Source: Anaspis maculata
Lineage: Eukaryota > Arthropoda > Insecta > Coleoptera > Scraptiidae
Assembly: GCA_949128115.1 (NCBI GenBank)
Contig: OX421963.1
Location: forward strand, 60,061,232-60,125,231
Direction: 5' to 3'
Length of the DNA: 64,000 bases
This document shows positions 24,692-35,060 of the stretch, in pieces (position 1 is the first letter of the stretch; every line of letters starts with the position of its first letter). The translations under genes were made by a program, and so were the position numbers. The notes beneath the pieces were generated by a model. It was not told the DNA's origin. It ran no database searches and was given only the letters and a program-made list of their open reading frames with translations.

Positions 24692-25427
24692 CTAGTACCC
24701 TTCTACTACTTTGTCACTTCTCCAACCTCCGAAATGTTTCAATGTCATGACGTCAGCATCATAATCAGCTAAGAGCGTCGCGGCCGCTCTGCGAAAAGCA
24801 TGGCCCGTATATGGTTTTGGATTCTGCAGCTTGAGGAAAGTAGCAATCATCTTTGGCATCTTTCCGAATGTGTTGATTCCAACGGGCTGAACGGTGCAGG
24901 TTCCGTTGCGGTACGTGAGGAAGAGGCGTTGGGTAGTCGTTTCCTTTGGGCGTAAATTCACATATTTACGGAATAAATCTACAAGATTGGTCCCAAAACC
25001 ATCGCTCAGTATGGCGAAAGACGTAAGTTCTTGTGACTGGTACCTGGACCAAGAGAAGATCGCCTTTATTCTCCACATGTTCCAAGCACATTTTTTGCAG
25101 CTCGTCACATCTGCATCCTCCTGAGATGGCAATGACGGCGACAACCTATAAAACAAAACAAATGAAATAGTACCGAATAGGTTTTTACACAAAAAAACTT
25201 CTTACCTTTATCAACAAGAAAACTTCGTCTGATGCGTCATGAAGAAACTGGTTGATCTCGTCTCTAGAGAAAACCGAGGACTTTTTTGCTTCATATCCTA
25301 CGGGTTGTTTCTTCAAAAAAGCAGTTAAGCGCTTATATTTGCTGATGTCGATGTTTTCGTGGATATTGAGCTTGCTTTTAAGCATTGAATAATGAGTCCA
25401 GAGTGTAGATGACTTGAATTTCTTGGC
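24692..25427 (-). pseudogene. Crypton-like tyrosine recombinase, spliced, truncated and frameshifted
   Basis: A tyrosine recombinase joins DNA through a covalent tyrosine intermediate; Crypton-type elements use one to move. Two coding blocks are seen. Exon 25,206-25,427 follows a TTTTCTGATAG acceptor and encodes KSSTLWTHYSMLKSKLNI and DISKYKRLTAFLKK. A 60-bp GT-AG intron (25,146-25,205, GTAAG donor) separates it from the catalytic exon. That exon has the box I arginine in GGCRCDELQK, then a frameshift near 25,010-25,040, then box II in YTGHAFRRAAATLLAD (HxxR) and the tail GGWRSDKVVEGY with the candidate nucleophile Tyr. Translation stops right after that Tyr, where the 23-24.7 kb foldback begins, so the C-terminus is lost. 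Upstream exons were not found. It cannot be active as it stands. A DIRS or other YR lineage is possible, but the local wording best suits Crypton-like insect recombinases as I remember them. Confidence 0.8.
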
Positions 25428-28324
25428 CTATCAGAAAATTTATTTTGATAATTACAATGAAACTGGCAAAATACAATCGTTCAAAAATCATTAGTGCAAC
25501 TTTCTGCCAGAGTGAAAATAACAGAATCAACTTCTTTGGTCTTTGACCTCATGATTTTTGGGAATTCAAGATATGTTGCGGAGCATCAAATCCTCAATTC
25601 AAAACTGTTATAAATCTGCTTCTACGAACAAACCTATTTTTTCTGGGTTAGAAGCGCAGGTCGAAAGGTATACTTTTTTTCGCGCTAATTTGGCATTACC
25701 TGCCCCTGAAACAGTAAGCAACCCGGTTGGGCATTTCAGAAAGTTACCGTGAGTTCTGTGAGACTCACCTCAATAATACCATGACCCAACCAAAAATCAG
25801 CGTCAAAATGGAATGAATAGCATGATTTTTGAAAATTGCCCCTGGTAAGTGAACAACTCGCCGCCCTGGGGCCCTGCATGAGACTCTGTGATGGCTCCAT
25901 ATCTCAAAGTGAAGACAACATTCGTACTAAGCGGCATCGCGGTATCACGATTTGCAAGGTTCGGTTCACATATTGCTGTTAACATCCGCACTACGGGCCG
26001 GAAAAGCACTGAGCTGATGGTTTGTTCAGTGGCGTAACTTACGGGCATGTTAGGGTGAAAATCGAAGGTGAAAATCTGTACAATAACCCTTGCCTATGCC
26101 CGAGTAGACTGAGCATCAGTCCTCATAAGACTCTCTCTTTCTCTCTCCCTCCTTATCACTATTTCTCTCACACGCATATACACGCACGCACGCACGCACG
26201 CGCACATACTCTAACGTAGCAACGCCATGGCAAGACTGAACTGGACTGAACCCTGAAAATTCAAATAAGTAGATGCCGCCGTTTTCCTACGACGTAGAAG
26301 GTATACTGTTGGTTTTTGCAGAAGCGCCGGCTCAACAGATAAACACAAGAGAGGAAATACTAATGGAAAAATAAATTACAACAGGTATAAGCAAGACAAG
26401 ACAAGGAATTTCGAGAATTAAAACGCGAATATTGCGAAGGAATCATGTTATCTGCCTGACTGCTCACGGGAGTAGTGACGTGAGTTTTCATGAAAGCTTC
26501 CGTATGATTGACGTTTATGGACAAATACAACCAAAAGATGGATTCCATTAGCGTCGGGCGACGAGAATCTCCAAAGTGGCAGTTTTAGCCGTCCCCGATG
26601 TTCGGCCTCCCTTTTTCTTCTCTCGCGACTTCAATTAAGTCATAAAGATGATGTTGTTCGGAGATCAGTGTCGGCAGTACGGCAGTTGTAAGTCACAGTG
26701 CGGAATGAGCTGCGATGCATGGTGAAGAAAGCTTGCGTTTCTATTAGCATGTCAACTAAGTACCAACGTCCAAAACTCCAGGGGGCGGCTTAGCGCGTCG
26801 CCCGTCTCCCGCGTTTGTTCCGTGCTGCGCGCCCTCCGGAACCCCTGGAACGCTACTCCCGCCGGAGTTCAATTAAATCATAAATCTAATAGCCGGCCGC
26901 TCGACATGGCTTTTATCGATCACGAATTATTTATGGTCATTTTATATTATTAATAACGGGCCGATGATAAATGGCGACAAAGGTATTTTATTGTTTTCAT
27001 TTTCTGCTGCGCCAATATCTCAGCATTACCCATATTTATTGCGGAGATTCCATTTCGAACTATACACCACCCCGGCTATTTCGCTTGGATTTTTATCATG
27101 CCATTCAACATATTGTGCACAAGCATACAACTCACACCCAGCAACCCCCGTGACAGTACGTGCGACGAAGAATTATGAAGTGTGCAACGATGAGGCTTCT
27201 AACGAGCTGCTATTTGGAAATCACAACTCCAAAAAATTACAACAAGCAAAATTCAATTACATTTGCTTCCCTCCTCGTTTTTACGATGGCTGCTGGCTTT
27301 ACGATCTTTGACAATTTACGAGTGCACCTTTGGCTTTTTTTATTAATAAACCCGGGCTGATATTGCCACCCCCTACTGTATACCGGAGGGATGTTGCTGC
27401 AGGACCACCAGGAACTACACCTAATAATAAGCTGTATCGATCCCGCTCAGCTGGACGTCGTCGTGATTGGAATATGTCCTCATGCATTCATCATGAATCC
27501 TGCAGTCGCATTAATGTCGGTCTTTGTGGGGTAAACCACCCCTAAGTTCGCACCTCGCCCCCACAGGGCTGCCACGGCCACTTCGTTTTGTCCGCCCACA
27601 CGGTTTTTCTTCCGTTAATGGCAGACCGTGTGTAATTCGCGATTACGATGCTCTCTTGCAGTGCTGCTGAAACCTATGGAACGCGAATAAAGCTCATTGT
27701 GGTTATAATTTTGGGTTTTCTCTCTCAGGCTTTCAACAAAAGTGGACCAGACTTCGGTACATAGCTTCGGTACAAAATTTGAATGTTTTTTTTTGTAAAA
27801 ACATCAAAGTGCAATTTTTTTCCAAGTGGGTACAATTTGGCCTCCAAACTGAGGATTGGCCTACCGGACATTTGCCCGGTTGCCCGGTGGGCCAGTCCGA
27901 CACTGAGTAAAGCCAATCTCCCTTAACGTCCTCTCACTCAAAACACTCAAACGGAACTAACAATGAGGCCTTGCACTGCCACTTTTACACACCGAGGGCG
28001 CCACGACCGTTGGGGGCAAATTCGACGATTTTGACGGCGTTGACGCTTCAGCGACCGACGTCCGTCATTTTATGTCTTGATTTGAAATTTGGATAACCTC
28101 TGTTTCTTGCTTGACGTCTCCAGTCACTATCAGTTACTGGTCAAACTACTCAAACTCCCCTGTTTTTCGCGTCGTTACGGCCGCTTTATCGAAGTAGGCG
28201 CCCCCTACAGTAGTGGCGACCTCACGTTGAGTTTTTCAATTGCAAGGCCCCATTCCTCGCAGATTCTCGAAAATTTTCACTTTCGCGTACATGACTCCCC
28301 GAAACGGTGACAATGTCACTTTGA
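25428..28324. other. Long non-coding stretch with simple repeats and a GC-rich island
   Basis: 26,125-26,210 holds CT-rich, then ACGC-type microsatellites. 26,570-27,620 is relatively GC-rich, repeat-free and includes AT-rich homeodomain-like cores (ATCGATCACGAATTATTTAT, AATTAAATCATAAATC). It looks like unique, possibly regulatory, DNA. The overlapping ORFs at 26,960-27,550 lie in several frames and show no domain. Confidence 0.35.
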
Positions 28325-28335
28325 GAACTGCACAT

Positions 28336-28600
28336 GAAGACAGCTAGCTGCCAACAAGTCGTCAACGTCCCATTCGTACCAACCAAGGAGGTTATAATTA
28401 TAGCAGGAGGGAACATGAGCTCAAAAAAGTGAAGCCGTGTGACGTCACGTTCTGGGTATGCAACCCGTAAGTTATGAACCACACGAAGGCATACGACCAC
28501 GAGTCACAGAGGTCCATCCCACAGAATCATGAATCTGTCACTGCGAATAGCGTAGTGACAGAATCCGTCAGTTTTTGTGTTTGTGTTTTTCCTTTGCCAA
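28336..28600 (+). repeat. Left outer inverted repeat around the RT debris
   Basis: GCAACCCGTAAGTTATGAAC and the surrounding text match 31,310-31,535 in reverse complement (GTTCATAACTTACGGGTTGC). A further relative is at 55,325-55,440. These ends bound the 28.3-31.5 kb block. Confidence 0.7.
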
Positions 28601-28639
28601 ATTCTCATTTCCATAATGGCGGAATCAGTAGCTTTCATG

Positions 28640-29060
28640 GCTTTTGGATGCCGAGACCACTAGCGGTCACCGCCCAGAAAGAAATTTTTCGAGCAGAAAA
28701 AGCAAAAGGGCATAGCGTAGCAGAAATGGAAAGCAGAACAGAAGGAACAGAGAGGAACAGAAGCAGGTGCAGATAAACAAGCTACAAGACTCATGCCAAA
28801 CCAAGAATACAAAGAGCTACAAGGCAAAGTGCCTAGATGCACGCTTAATCCAAACGTGAAGGCTGGAAGCAGCGATTTGCAAGGTTGTGGTGTGGTGATG
28901 GGATACAGACGAGTAGCTACTGGAAGCTACCAGGGTATATCATGTTGTGGAAAGGAGTGAGACGATGGAGCACTTGAGGTCATGTCAGGAATCGCTGAAG
29001 AAGTACAGAACTCTGAGGCAATTGTTGGGAAATGACAAAAAGGGCTGAAATGGATGACAA
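28640..29060 (+). pseudogene. Non-LTR retrotransposon fragment (C-terminal zinc-knuckle region)
   Basis: In one frame, broken by stops, this reads as the end of a non-LTR retrotransposon polyprotein. A Lys/Gln-rich stretch is followed by VYHVVERSETMEHLRSCQE, which preserves the His and last Cys of the usual CxxC...HxxxC motif, then KYRTLRQLLG. Family assignment rests on that motif and on the reverse transcriptase debris next to it in the opposite orientation. Confidence 0.45.
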
Positions 29061-29099
29061 AGATTGAAAAAAAAAGCAGAAGAGGTGCAACACTGATGC

Positions 29100-30390
29100 A
29101 ACTTTTATATTTATCAACATCCTTTTATTTTGCGGCGTAGTGTGAATAATACAAATAAAAATGTAACATTCTCATAAAATATCAACAATAAAACTCAGTT
29201 CTTTCTCGACATTAAGTATCAAATTTTTCTTGATGTATGAACTTCTCATCGTCTCTTGTCTTCCGCGAGCGTTCTTCCTTTATTCCAGCTCAGTCAATTT
29301 TCTGTTATTTATCTTACTGTTGCATCCTATGCTTCTTTTTGTCTTTCCTGATTTCTTATTCCTGTCATTCTCGCTTATCGTTCTACTGGTCTATCCTCGT
29401 TTATGCTCTCTAGGCGTCCTCAGCAACTCAGTTGTCTCTTATCTACAAATTTTGTTGCAGGCCTCATCTTAGCTCTTTTTTTACTCGGGGTTACGAATTG
29501 TGTCTCCTCAGTATTTTTTTTACTCCGCAGACGCATACTTCATCCCCGTTGCTTCACGCTCCTTCTGCATTCTCTTAGATAAGACCTCCATGTCTCACCT
29601 GTGAGTCATCAGTCAGTACTGATCTGAAAATCGTATTATAGGTACTTTCAGCTTGGTCTTCTTTGTTACTTCTTTTTTATTTATTAGTGTCTTAGTAGTA
29701 CCTACATATTACTGATGGTTTTCTTGTACAGACTTTTTATAGCACTAGTTAGTTTCTTTTTCACTCCTCGTTGCTCTCTGAATTTTTTGATGCATTGTGA
29801 AGATGAGGCTTTGCACGCTACCTTTTTATCAAAGTCCACTTTGAGTGTTCAGCAACGTTGGCTCTATTGTCTTTTTCAGTTTCTTTCCCAGTAGTTGTAT
29901 ATTTTCATTGGCATGTTCAGCAAGGTGATGCATTTATGGTTTGCACACTCGTTGAGACCCCCTTTTCTTTTCTTTGCTTTATATTCTAGATTTCCAGCAC
30001 CAATCTTTTTCCCCTCTTCTCTCAAAGCTATTTCTTATCTCTGTTGTAAATTTATCATGTCCAGGAGCTTTGCCGTTTTTCAGTTTCAGGAATGCTTTTG
30101 TTCTTTCAGGTCTTCTATTAGCGTCCCTTCATTTCTGTCTTCGATCATGTCCAGGAGCTTTGCCGTTTTTCAGTTTCAGGAATGCTTTTGTTCTTTCAGG
30201 TCTTCTATTAGCGTCCCTTCATTTCTGTCTTCGATCGTATTTTCTTTGTTAATGTCGTCTTCATCAGTCTACCTTGGTTGTGCACTCAGTAACTCTTGGA
30301 AATATTCACTCCATTTTTCCATTACTTCTTCAGAGACCACCAGTGGTGCTCGATCCTTCCTTATTGATTATGGAATGTTCTGGTGAGGTT
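29100..30390 (-). pseudogene. Decayed non-LTR reverse transcriptase
   Basis: Reading the minus strand from about 30,386, fragments of a non-LTR reverse transcriptase appear in shifting frames. A segment with VVSEEVMEKWSEYFQELL is followed by KNGKAPGH (fingers region, normally KNGKAPGPDGI). Next come CITLLNMPMKIY (normally YRGITLLN), then KKFREQRGVKK and AIKSLYKKT. No catalytic FADD-type box is intact in what I could read. Multiple stops and frameshifts, including a 90-bp tandem duplication, mark it as dead. The clade (CR1, R4 or Dong-like) is not resolved. Confidence 0.65.
30056..30235. repeat. Perfect 90-bp tandem duplication in RT debris
   Basis: Two adjacent copies of a 90-bp unit starting CATGTCCAGGAGCTTTGCCG at an offset of exactly 90 bp. 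They duplicate the codons for KNGKAPGH on the minus strand. The lack of visible differences implies a recent event or an assembly artefact. Confidence 0.85.
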
Positions 30391-31309
30391 CAGAGATCTT
30401 GAATATGGAAAAGTTATTTTAAGTTGTAAATTTTCAAAGAGATTTACTCAAGTTTCAATAATAATTCTTGGGCCAAGCAGTATCGTTCTTCTGATTCATC
30501 ATTATTCTGTGGTTTTTTAATGCCTTTCATCGTGGTGCTCTAAACTAAGATCTAGGCCTCCTAAAGCTAAGCCTCACATATCCATTTCATCAAATCATCA
30601 CCTATGCACAAAAGAACTTGAAGGTTGACTGGGTCGAGGCGCTCATACTTCAAGTGACTTTTTTCTTTGTTCACTTTCTTCTTGAGTAAAAGGCAGTATC
30701 TTCTCTTCGATCGTGCATGTGAAATCCAAAAATAGGCATCCTTGAATTTGGAAAGATAAAACCAATATTATCAAAATTTTGTGGCATTTTTAACTCTCAA
30801 TTACCTGATTGACTTGCTTCCATTTTATAAGTATGAATTATCCAGTGTAGGTGCACACTAGTACAACACACACGTAGGTCCGTACGCACAATATTGGTAA
30901 CTGTACTAGGTTAAATAGGTAGGTACACAGCAGCTGTGCACTGGGCAGTGCAGGAGGCATACTTTGGCATCCTCGAGCTTTTCATTTGTTTGGTCTTCCA
31001 TGACTTTGCAAGGCGGTTATGTCCTTTTTAATTCGGCACTGAACAAGGGCACACGTCGTAGAGGATACAATCAAATCATTTGGAGCTGCAAATCTTGAAT
31101 TGGGCATATTCGTAACTTCAAAATTTATTGTTCCAGGTTCACTTACTTGTGCAACAGTATTTTCTAATTTTGATTGTCTTCTGCTTGGAAAAACTATCTC
31201 TGAACGGCGATCGCTGTGGTTTTCACATTCAAAAACCTCAAAAGCGATTGAAAATGCCACATTGAAGAGCGAAACTGACAAATGAAAAAATTTAACCACA
31301 AAAACGAAT
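30391..31309. other. Spacer between RT debris and outer repeat
   Basis: AT-rich, no supported gene. The minus-strand ORF that runs through 30,982-31,383 shares its first residues with the ORF at 28,474 because both start in the outer inverted repeat. Confidence 0.35.
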
Positions 31310-31535
31310 GATATGCTGTCACTTTGCTGTATAATTCTGTGGGATATAGACCTCTGTGATTCGTGTGCCTTCGGGTGGTTCATAACTTACGGGTTGCATA
31401 CTCAAATACATGATTTCCCCTCACCCCGTTCCGCATCAAATTTCCTCGCCTACAAGCTGGGTTACGTTCCCTCCTTATATTCTAATCTCCTTGGTACCAA
31501 CGCATCCAATTTTTTCCATAGCTTGCTCTAATGCA
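31310..31535 (-). repeat. Right outer inverted repeat
   Basis: Reverse complement of 28,360-28,600. The text GCAGAAAGCCGTGAAATTAA at its outer edge resembles 55,425-55,440, which marks the end of this repeat family. Confidence 0.7.
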
Positions 31536-31555
31536 GAAAGCCGTGAAATTAATTA

Positions 31556-32306
31556 TACAGGGTGTCCCGAAAATATACCGACAACGTTCTAGTGCAGCTT
31601 CCTTCCATCAAAACAAGAAGAAAAGTTCCTATGAACATGGGTCCGGAAACGCTTCCTATGGAAGCTACAGGCCCCTAAACGTAGGACCCTGAAGATGGTT
31701 TTTATTCAATATCTCCGAAATTGTTCAAGGGAAATCAATCAAACTTGACACATTCACTACCCTTCACAAACCCAACAAAATGAGGCAAGATTAATTCAAA
31801 AATAATTTACCAGGGGTGAGTTAGGTGGAGGTGAGGGGGTAAAAATAACCCTAACTTTTTTGAGTGTGAATTGTTTCCAAATTCAATAAGAAATTATGGA
31901 ATATTGGAGTTTTCTGCAAAAAAAAGGTCCTCTTGTTCAACCTCGATAGATGTACCGTTCACGAGATATTTGAGTTTGAATGTATGAAAACGTGGTCAGA
32001 AATGCTGATTTTTAATTACGATATTCAAGGCGAAAGAAAAACTATTTCAAAGCAATTTCATTTTTGTTGGGCATTCAAATTTTGTTAGGCATAAGAAGGT
32101 TAATTGATGTGTCAAGTTTGATTGATATTCTTTGAACGGTTTCGGTAATATTAAATAAACAACCATCTTCAGGGTCCCACCTTCAGGGGGCTGTAGCTCC
32201 CTTATGAAGCATTTCCGGACCCATGTTCATGGGTACTTTTCTTCTTATTTTGATGAGAGGAAGCTGTTCTAGAACGTTGTCGGTGTATTTTCGGGACACC
32301 CTGTAT
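31556..32306. mobile_element. mariner-type MITE/foldback, TIR ACAGGGTGTCCCG
   Basis: The long inverted arms (31,558-31,720 and 32,160-32,304) begin ACAGGGTGTCCCGAAAATAT and end in the reverse complement. TA flanks both sides, as expected for Tc1/mariner target duplication. The GTATACAGGGTGTCC-type terminus is common among insect mariner-like non-autonomous elements. There is no transposase. Confidence 0.8.
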
Positions 32307-32454
32307 ATAGCCAAAACTATAGTCATCAACTTAATAAAAAAACAATCATAATATAACTTTAAAAGTGCTGCTGACAGTTACCAAGTTTTATTATTTAATC
32401 AGTGATTGATATTTATTCGATAACTCTTAGTATCTATGAACAAAAGACGTACAG

Positions 32455-33835
32455 GGCTATTCAAAAGTCCGGAATAAAATTCATAATTTTTTACTATATT
32501 TTTTCGTAAAAAAACGCTCGAATAGGTCGATTTCTAAAAAGGACAAGCCAGCGCTTTTCCACGACACGTGTCATGATTTACCGTCAACCCCTTGACCCCT
32601 AGCCACCCTTAGTATTTTTTTAATGCCCCCTACCAGGCCCATCAGAAAGCTTGTCAAAAACTGTATTCAGATCTACCATTAAAAATTAGATCGAACGCTT
32701 TACCATGAAGTTTTGAGGAACCCCAAGATTACTCAAAAGTCCGGAACGAAATTCATTATTTCTTACCATATTTTTTCCTAAAAAAATCGCTTGAACAGGT
32801 CGATTTTCAAAAACGGTAAGTCGTTTTCCCATGATACGGCCTTCATTAGTATTTTTAAATCGCACCCTATGGCTTGTGAGAGCTCTTTGGAAAGCGTCAT
32901 CAGTGTTTGACAAGCTTTCCAACTTTATTTATCTCGTATAACAATACAAGAATAATGATTAAGTAGGTATGTATAGTGCTTGAAAAACTCATAATTCAAT
33001 GTCCAGATGTCTTAAATTTTGGACTGCCTCAGGAGTAGCTGTATGTAGAGTGGGAAGGCCAGGGACGAATTTCCGTATAGGGCATTCGGAAATGATGTGT
33101 GATGTCGTCTGTTCGGCTGCACCGCAATCGCATGATGGTGAGTCAAGAAAGCCCCATTTGTGCATGTGATACGCACATTTACCGTGAGTTGTCCGGAAAC
33201 GATTCAGGGATACCCATTCTTCACGTCGAAGATCAAATCCTGGAAGAGTTGTGGTCGGATCGTTGACTAAGTATTTATTTGTGACCTCAGAATTGTCCCA
33301 AACTTCTTTCCATTTTTCTTTAAGATCAAAATCGTCTGTGTTGCTTTCCAACGAGCCCCCACAAGCCATAGGGTGTGATTAAAAAAATATATCAAGGGTG
33401 GCTGGGGGTTGAGGGTTTGACGGTAGGTAGATCATGACACGTATAATGGAGAAGTGACTTACCATTTTTGAAAATCGACCTGTTCGAGCGTTTTTTTGGG
33501 AAAAAAGATGGTAAGACATTGTGAATTGTGTTCCGGACTTTTGAGTAACCCTGGGTTTTCTCAAAACTTCATGATGAAGCGTTCGATCTAATTTTCAATG
33601 GTAGATTCTGAATACAGTTTTTGACAAGCTTTCCAATGAACCCCCAAGCCATAGGTGCCATTTTAAAAAATATACTAAGGGTGGCTAGGGGTCAAGGGGT
33701 TGACAGTTAATCATGACACGTGTCATGGAAAAACGGCTTGCTCTTTTTAGAAATCGACCTGTTCAAACCTTTGTCTCAAATATAGTGGAGTTTTATGAAT
33801 TTTATTTCGGACTTTTGAATAACCTGTATAATTAA
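32455..33835. repeat. Foldback element, about 1.4 kb, with nested retrotransposon
   Basis: Outer text ACTTTTGAATAACC on the right matches GGCTATTCAAAAGT on the left, and the interior pairs over hundreds of bases. Each arm contains two versions of the CAAAAGTCCGGA unit, so the arms are themselves duplicated. The structure is interrupted by the non-LTR fragment at 32,924-33,342. Confidence 0.8.
32924..33342 (-). mobile_element. 5'-truncated non-LTR retrotransposon with 10-bp target duplication
   Basis: Read on the minus strand from 33,342, the insert encodes the last 120 or so residues of a jockey-like non-LTR polyprotein. The frame is open to the natural stop near 32,989. Key segments are REEWVSLNRFRTTHGKC, HKWGFLDSPSCDCG and QTTSHIISECP (the CxCG...HxxxC zinc motif). 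After the stop a short 3' untranslated region ends in GATAAATAAA. GCTTTCCAAC occurs at both junctions (32,914-32,923 and 33,343-33,352). The open frame and precise target duplication indicate a fairly young, 5'-truncated (dead on arrival) insertion. Confidence 0.85.
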
Positions 33836-34784
33836 TACACAATATTGCGTGACCGAGCACATGCGCTAAAAAACAAGGTGATTTGTCCTAATTTTTCGAT
33901 ATGATACAAAATAGGTGACTTTTGAACTGAAATGATTGATGCATCGTTTTCAAGTATAGATGATTACAGAGACAAATCGAAGTTAGTCTGGTCACCTATT
34001 CATGAAAGGACATGTGTGCGGGATCCAGCGATCATTCTCAAATGTCTCAAATCACGAAATAAAAAAAGTGGAACACCTCAACCATTATATTCAAATATTC
34101 CGGAAAATTGCCTAGAAATATTTCACGCCTAATCAGTGCTGAACGTATTGACGACAGGATGGTGTGAGGATAGTCAGCTCTCCGAGTGGTGAATAGTTGT
34201 AAATTAATGTCCCATTGGACCTGTGAGGGACAACATACTTTTTTGATCAACGAATATTTATTTTTAAATCGGAAGACTCCACAGCACTTTGAATTTCCAC
34301 AACTCTTAGATAAAACGTCAACGTCAAACACATAAGTCAATGTCATTGCAAATTCTGAGCATGCGGAAGCGCCACTTCCTTCCGATATTAGCTGCGTTTC
34401 TTTTATCATGTGAACTGAGAATTCTCACTTCAATTGCTAGTTGTGTCTCTCTCCCTCTCATGCAATTCTCGCTTTTTCTCTCTCTAACGGAGGTGAGATA
34501 ATCTGAGATTTCGTGCAAAAGGAACACAGCTATTGTGTACCTATTGATCAAACGAACCTACCTTACTGAAGTTCGATCGTAGTTATATAGAGAAGCCTGT
34601 TTTTGAGATGATATAACAACGTAGTAGCGTCCTTCGGGCGAGATCATCACAATATTCATCACACAGAAGAAAATTTATCCGCAGCGCCATCTCTCGGACT
34701 TTCGGACCGGTTCGGCAATACTTATCAAAGCAAGAATTAGTTATTTATTGATTATAGTAATCATTATACAGTACAATTAAGAAT
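33836..34784. other. Unassigned spacer
   Basis: No supported gene. Minus-strand ORFs at 34,047-34,551 overlap each other in different frames and lack recognisable motifs. Confidence 0.3.
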
Positions 34785-35060
34785 TGGTATTGTTTATTTT
34801 TGTAAAGCAGAAAAAACCACTGTGGCAAAGGTGGTCCAGGTGGAAACTTATTGTAAACTTTATAATAATATTATAGAATTTCCAAGAAACGTTGGATTTA
34901 CTGAACCAACCCGGCGACCTTTTGATTGAGTCGATGTCAGCACCTTTAGGCAAAGCGGCAGATGTAGATGCATGTCTCGTAGAGTGAGCACAAAATGTAG
35001 AAGTGCCAATGCCACTTTTTGCCAGAGCTTGTTTGATCCATATTACAAGTAGTGTCTGAT
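34785..35060 (-). pseudogene. Second tyrosine recombinase fragment (C-terminal catalytic part)
   Basis: The minus-strand frame reads WIKQALAKSGIGTSTFCAHS, then TRHASTSAALPKGADIDSIK, then a GW and SWKFYNIIIKF. This is the end of a phage-integrase-fold recombinase: HSTRH carries the box II HxxR, GW the following box, and FY the candidate catalytic tyrosine. The normally preceding box I region was not found; upstream the frame is short and unlike the family. The type differs from the 24.7 kb recombinase and resembles the DIRS/Ngaro or related insect YR group. It is a remnant. Confidence 0.65.

Noticed and set aside
26150..26210. Possible regulatory CT/ACGC tract
   Set aside because: A plain microsatellite with no supporting context.
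29895..30386. 163-aa plus-strand ORF with repeated hydrophobic segment
   Set aside because: It is the reverse face of reverse transcriptase debris, and the repetition is the 90-bp tandem duplication.
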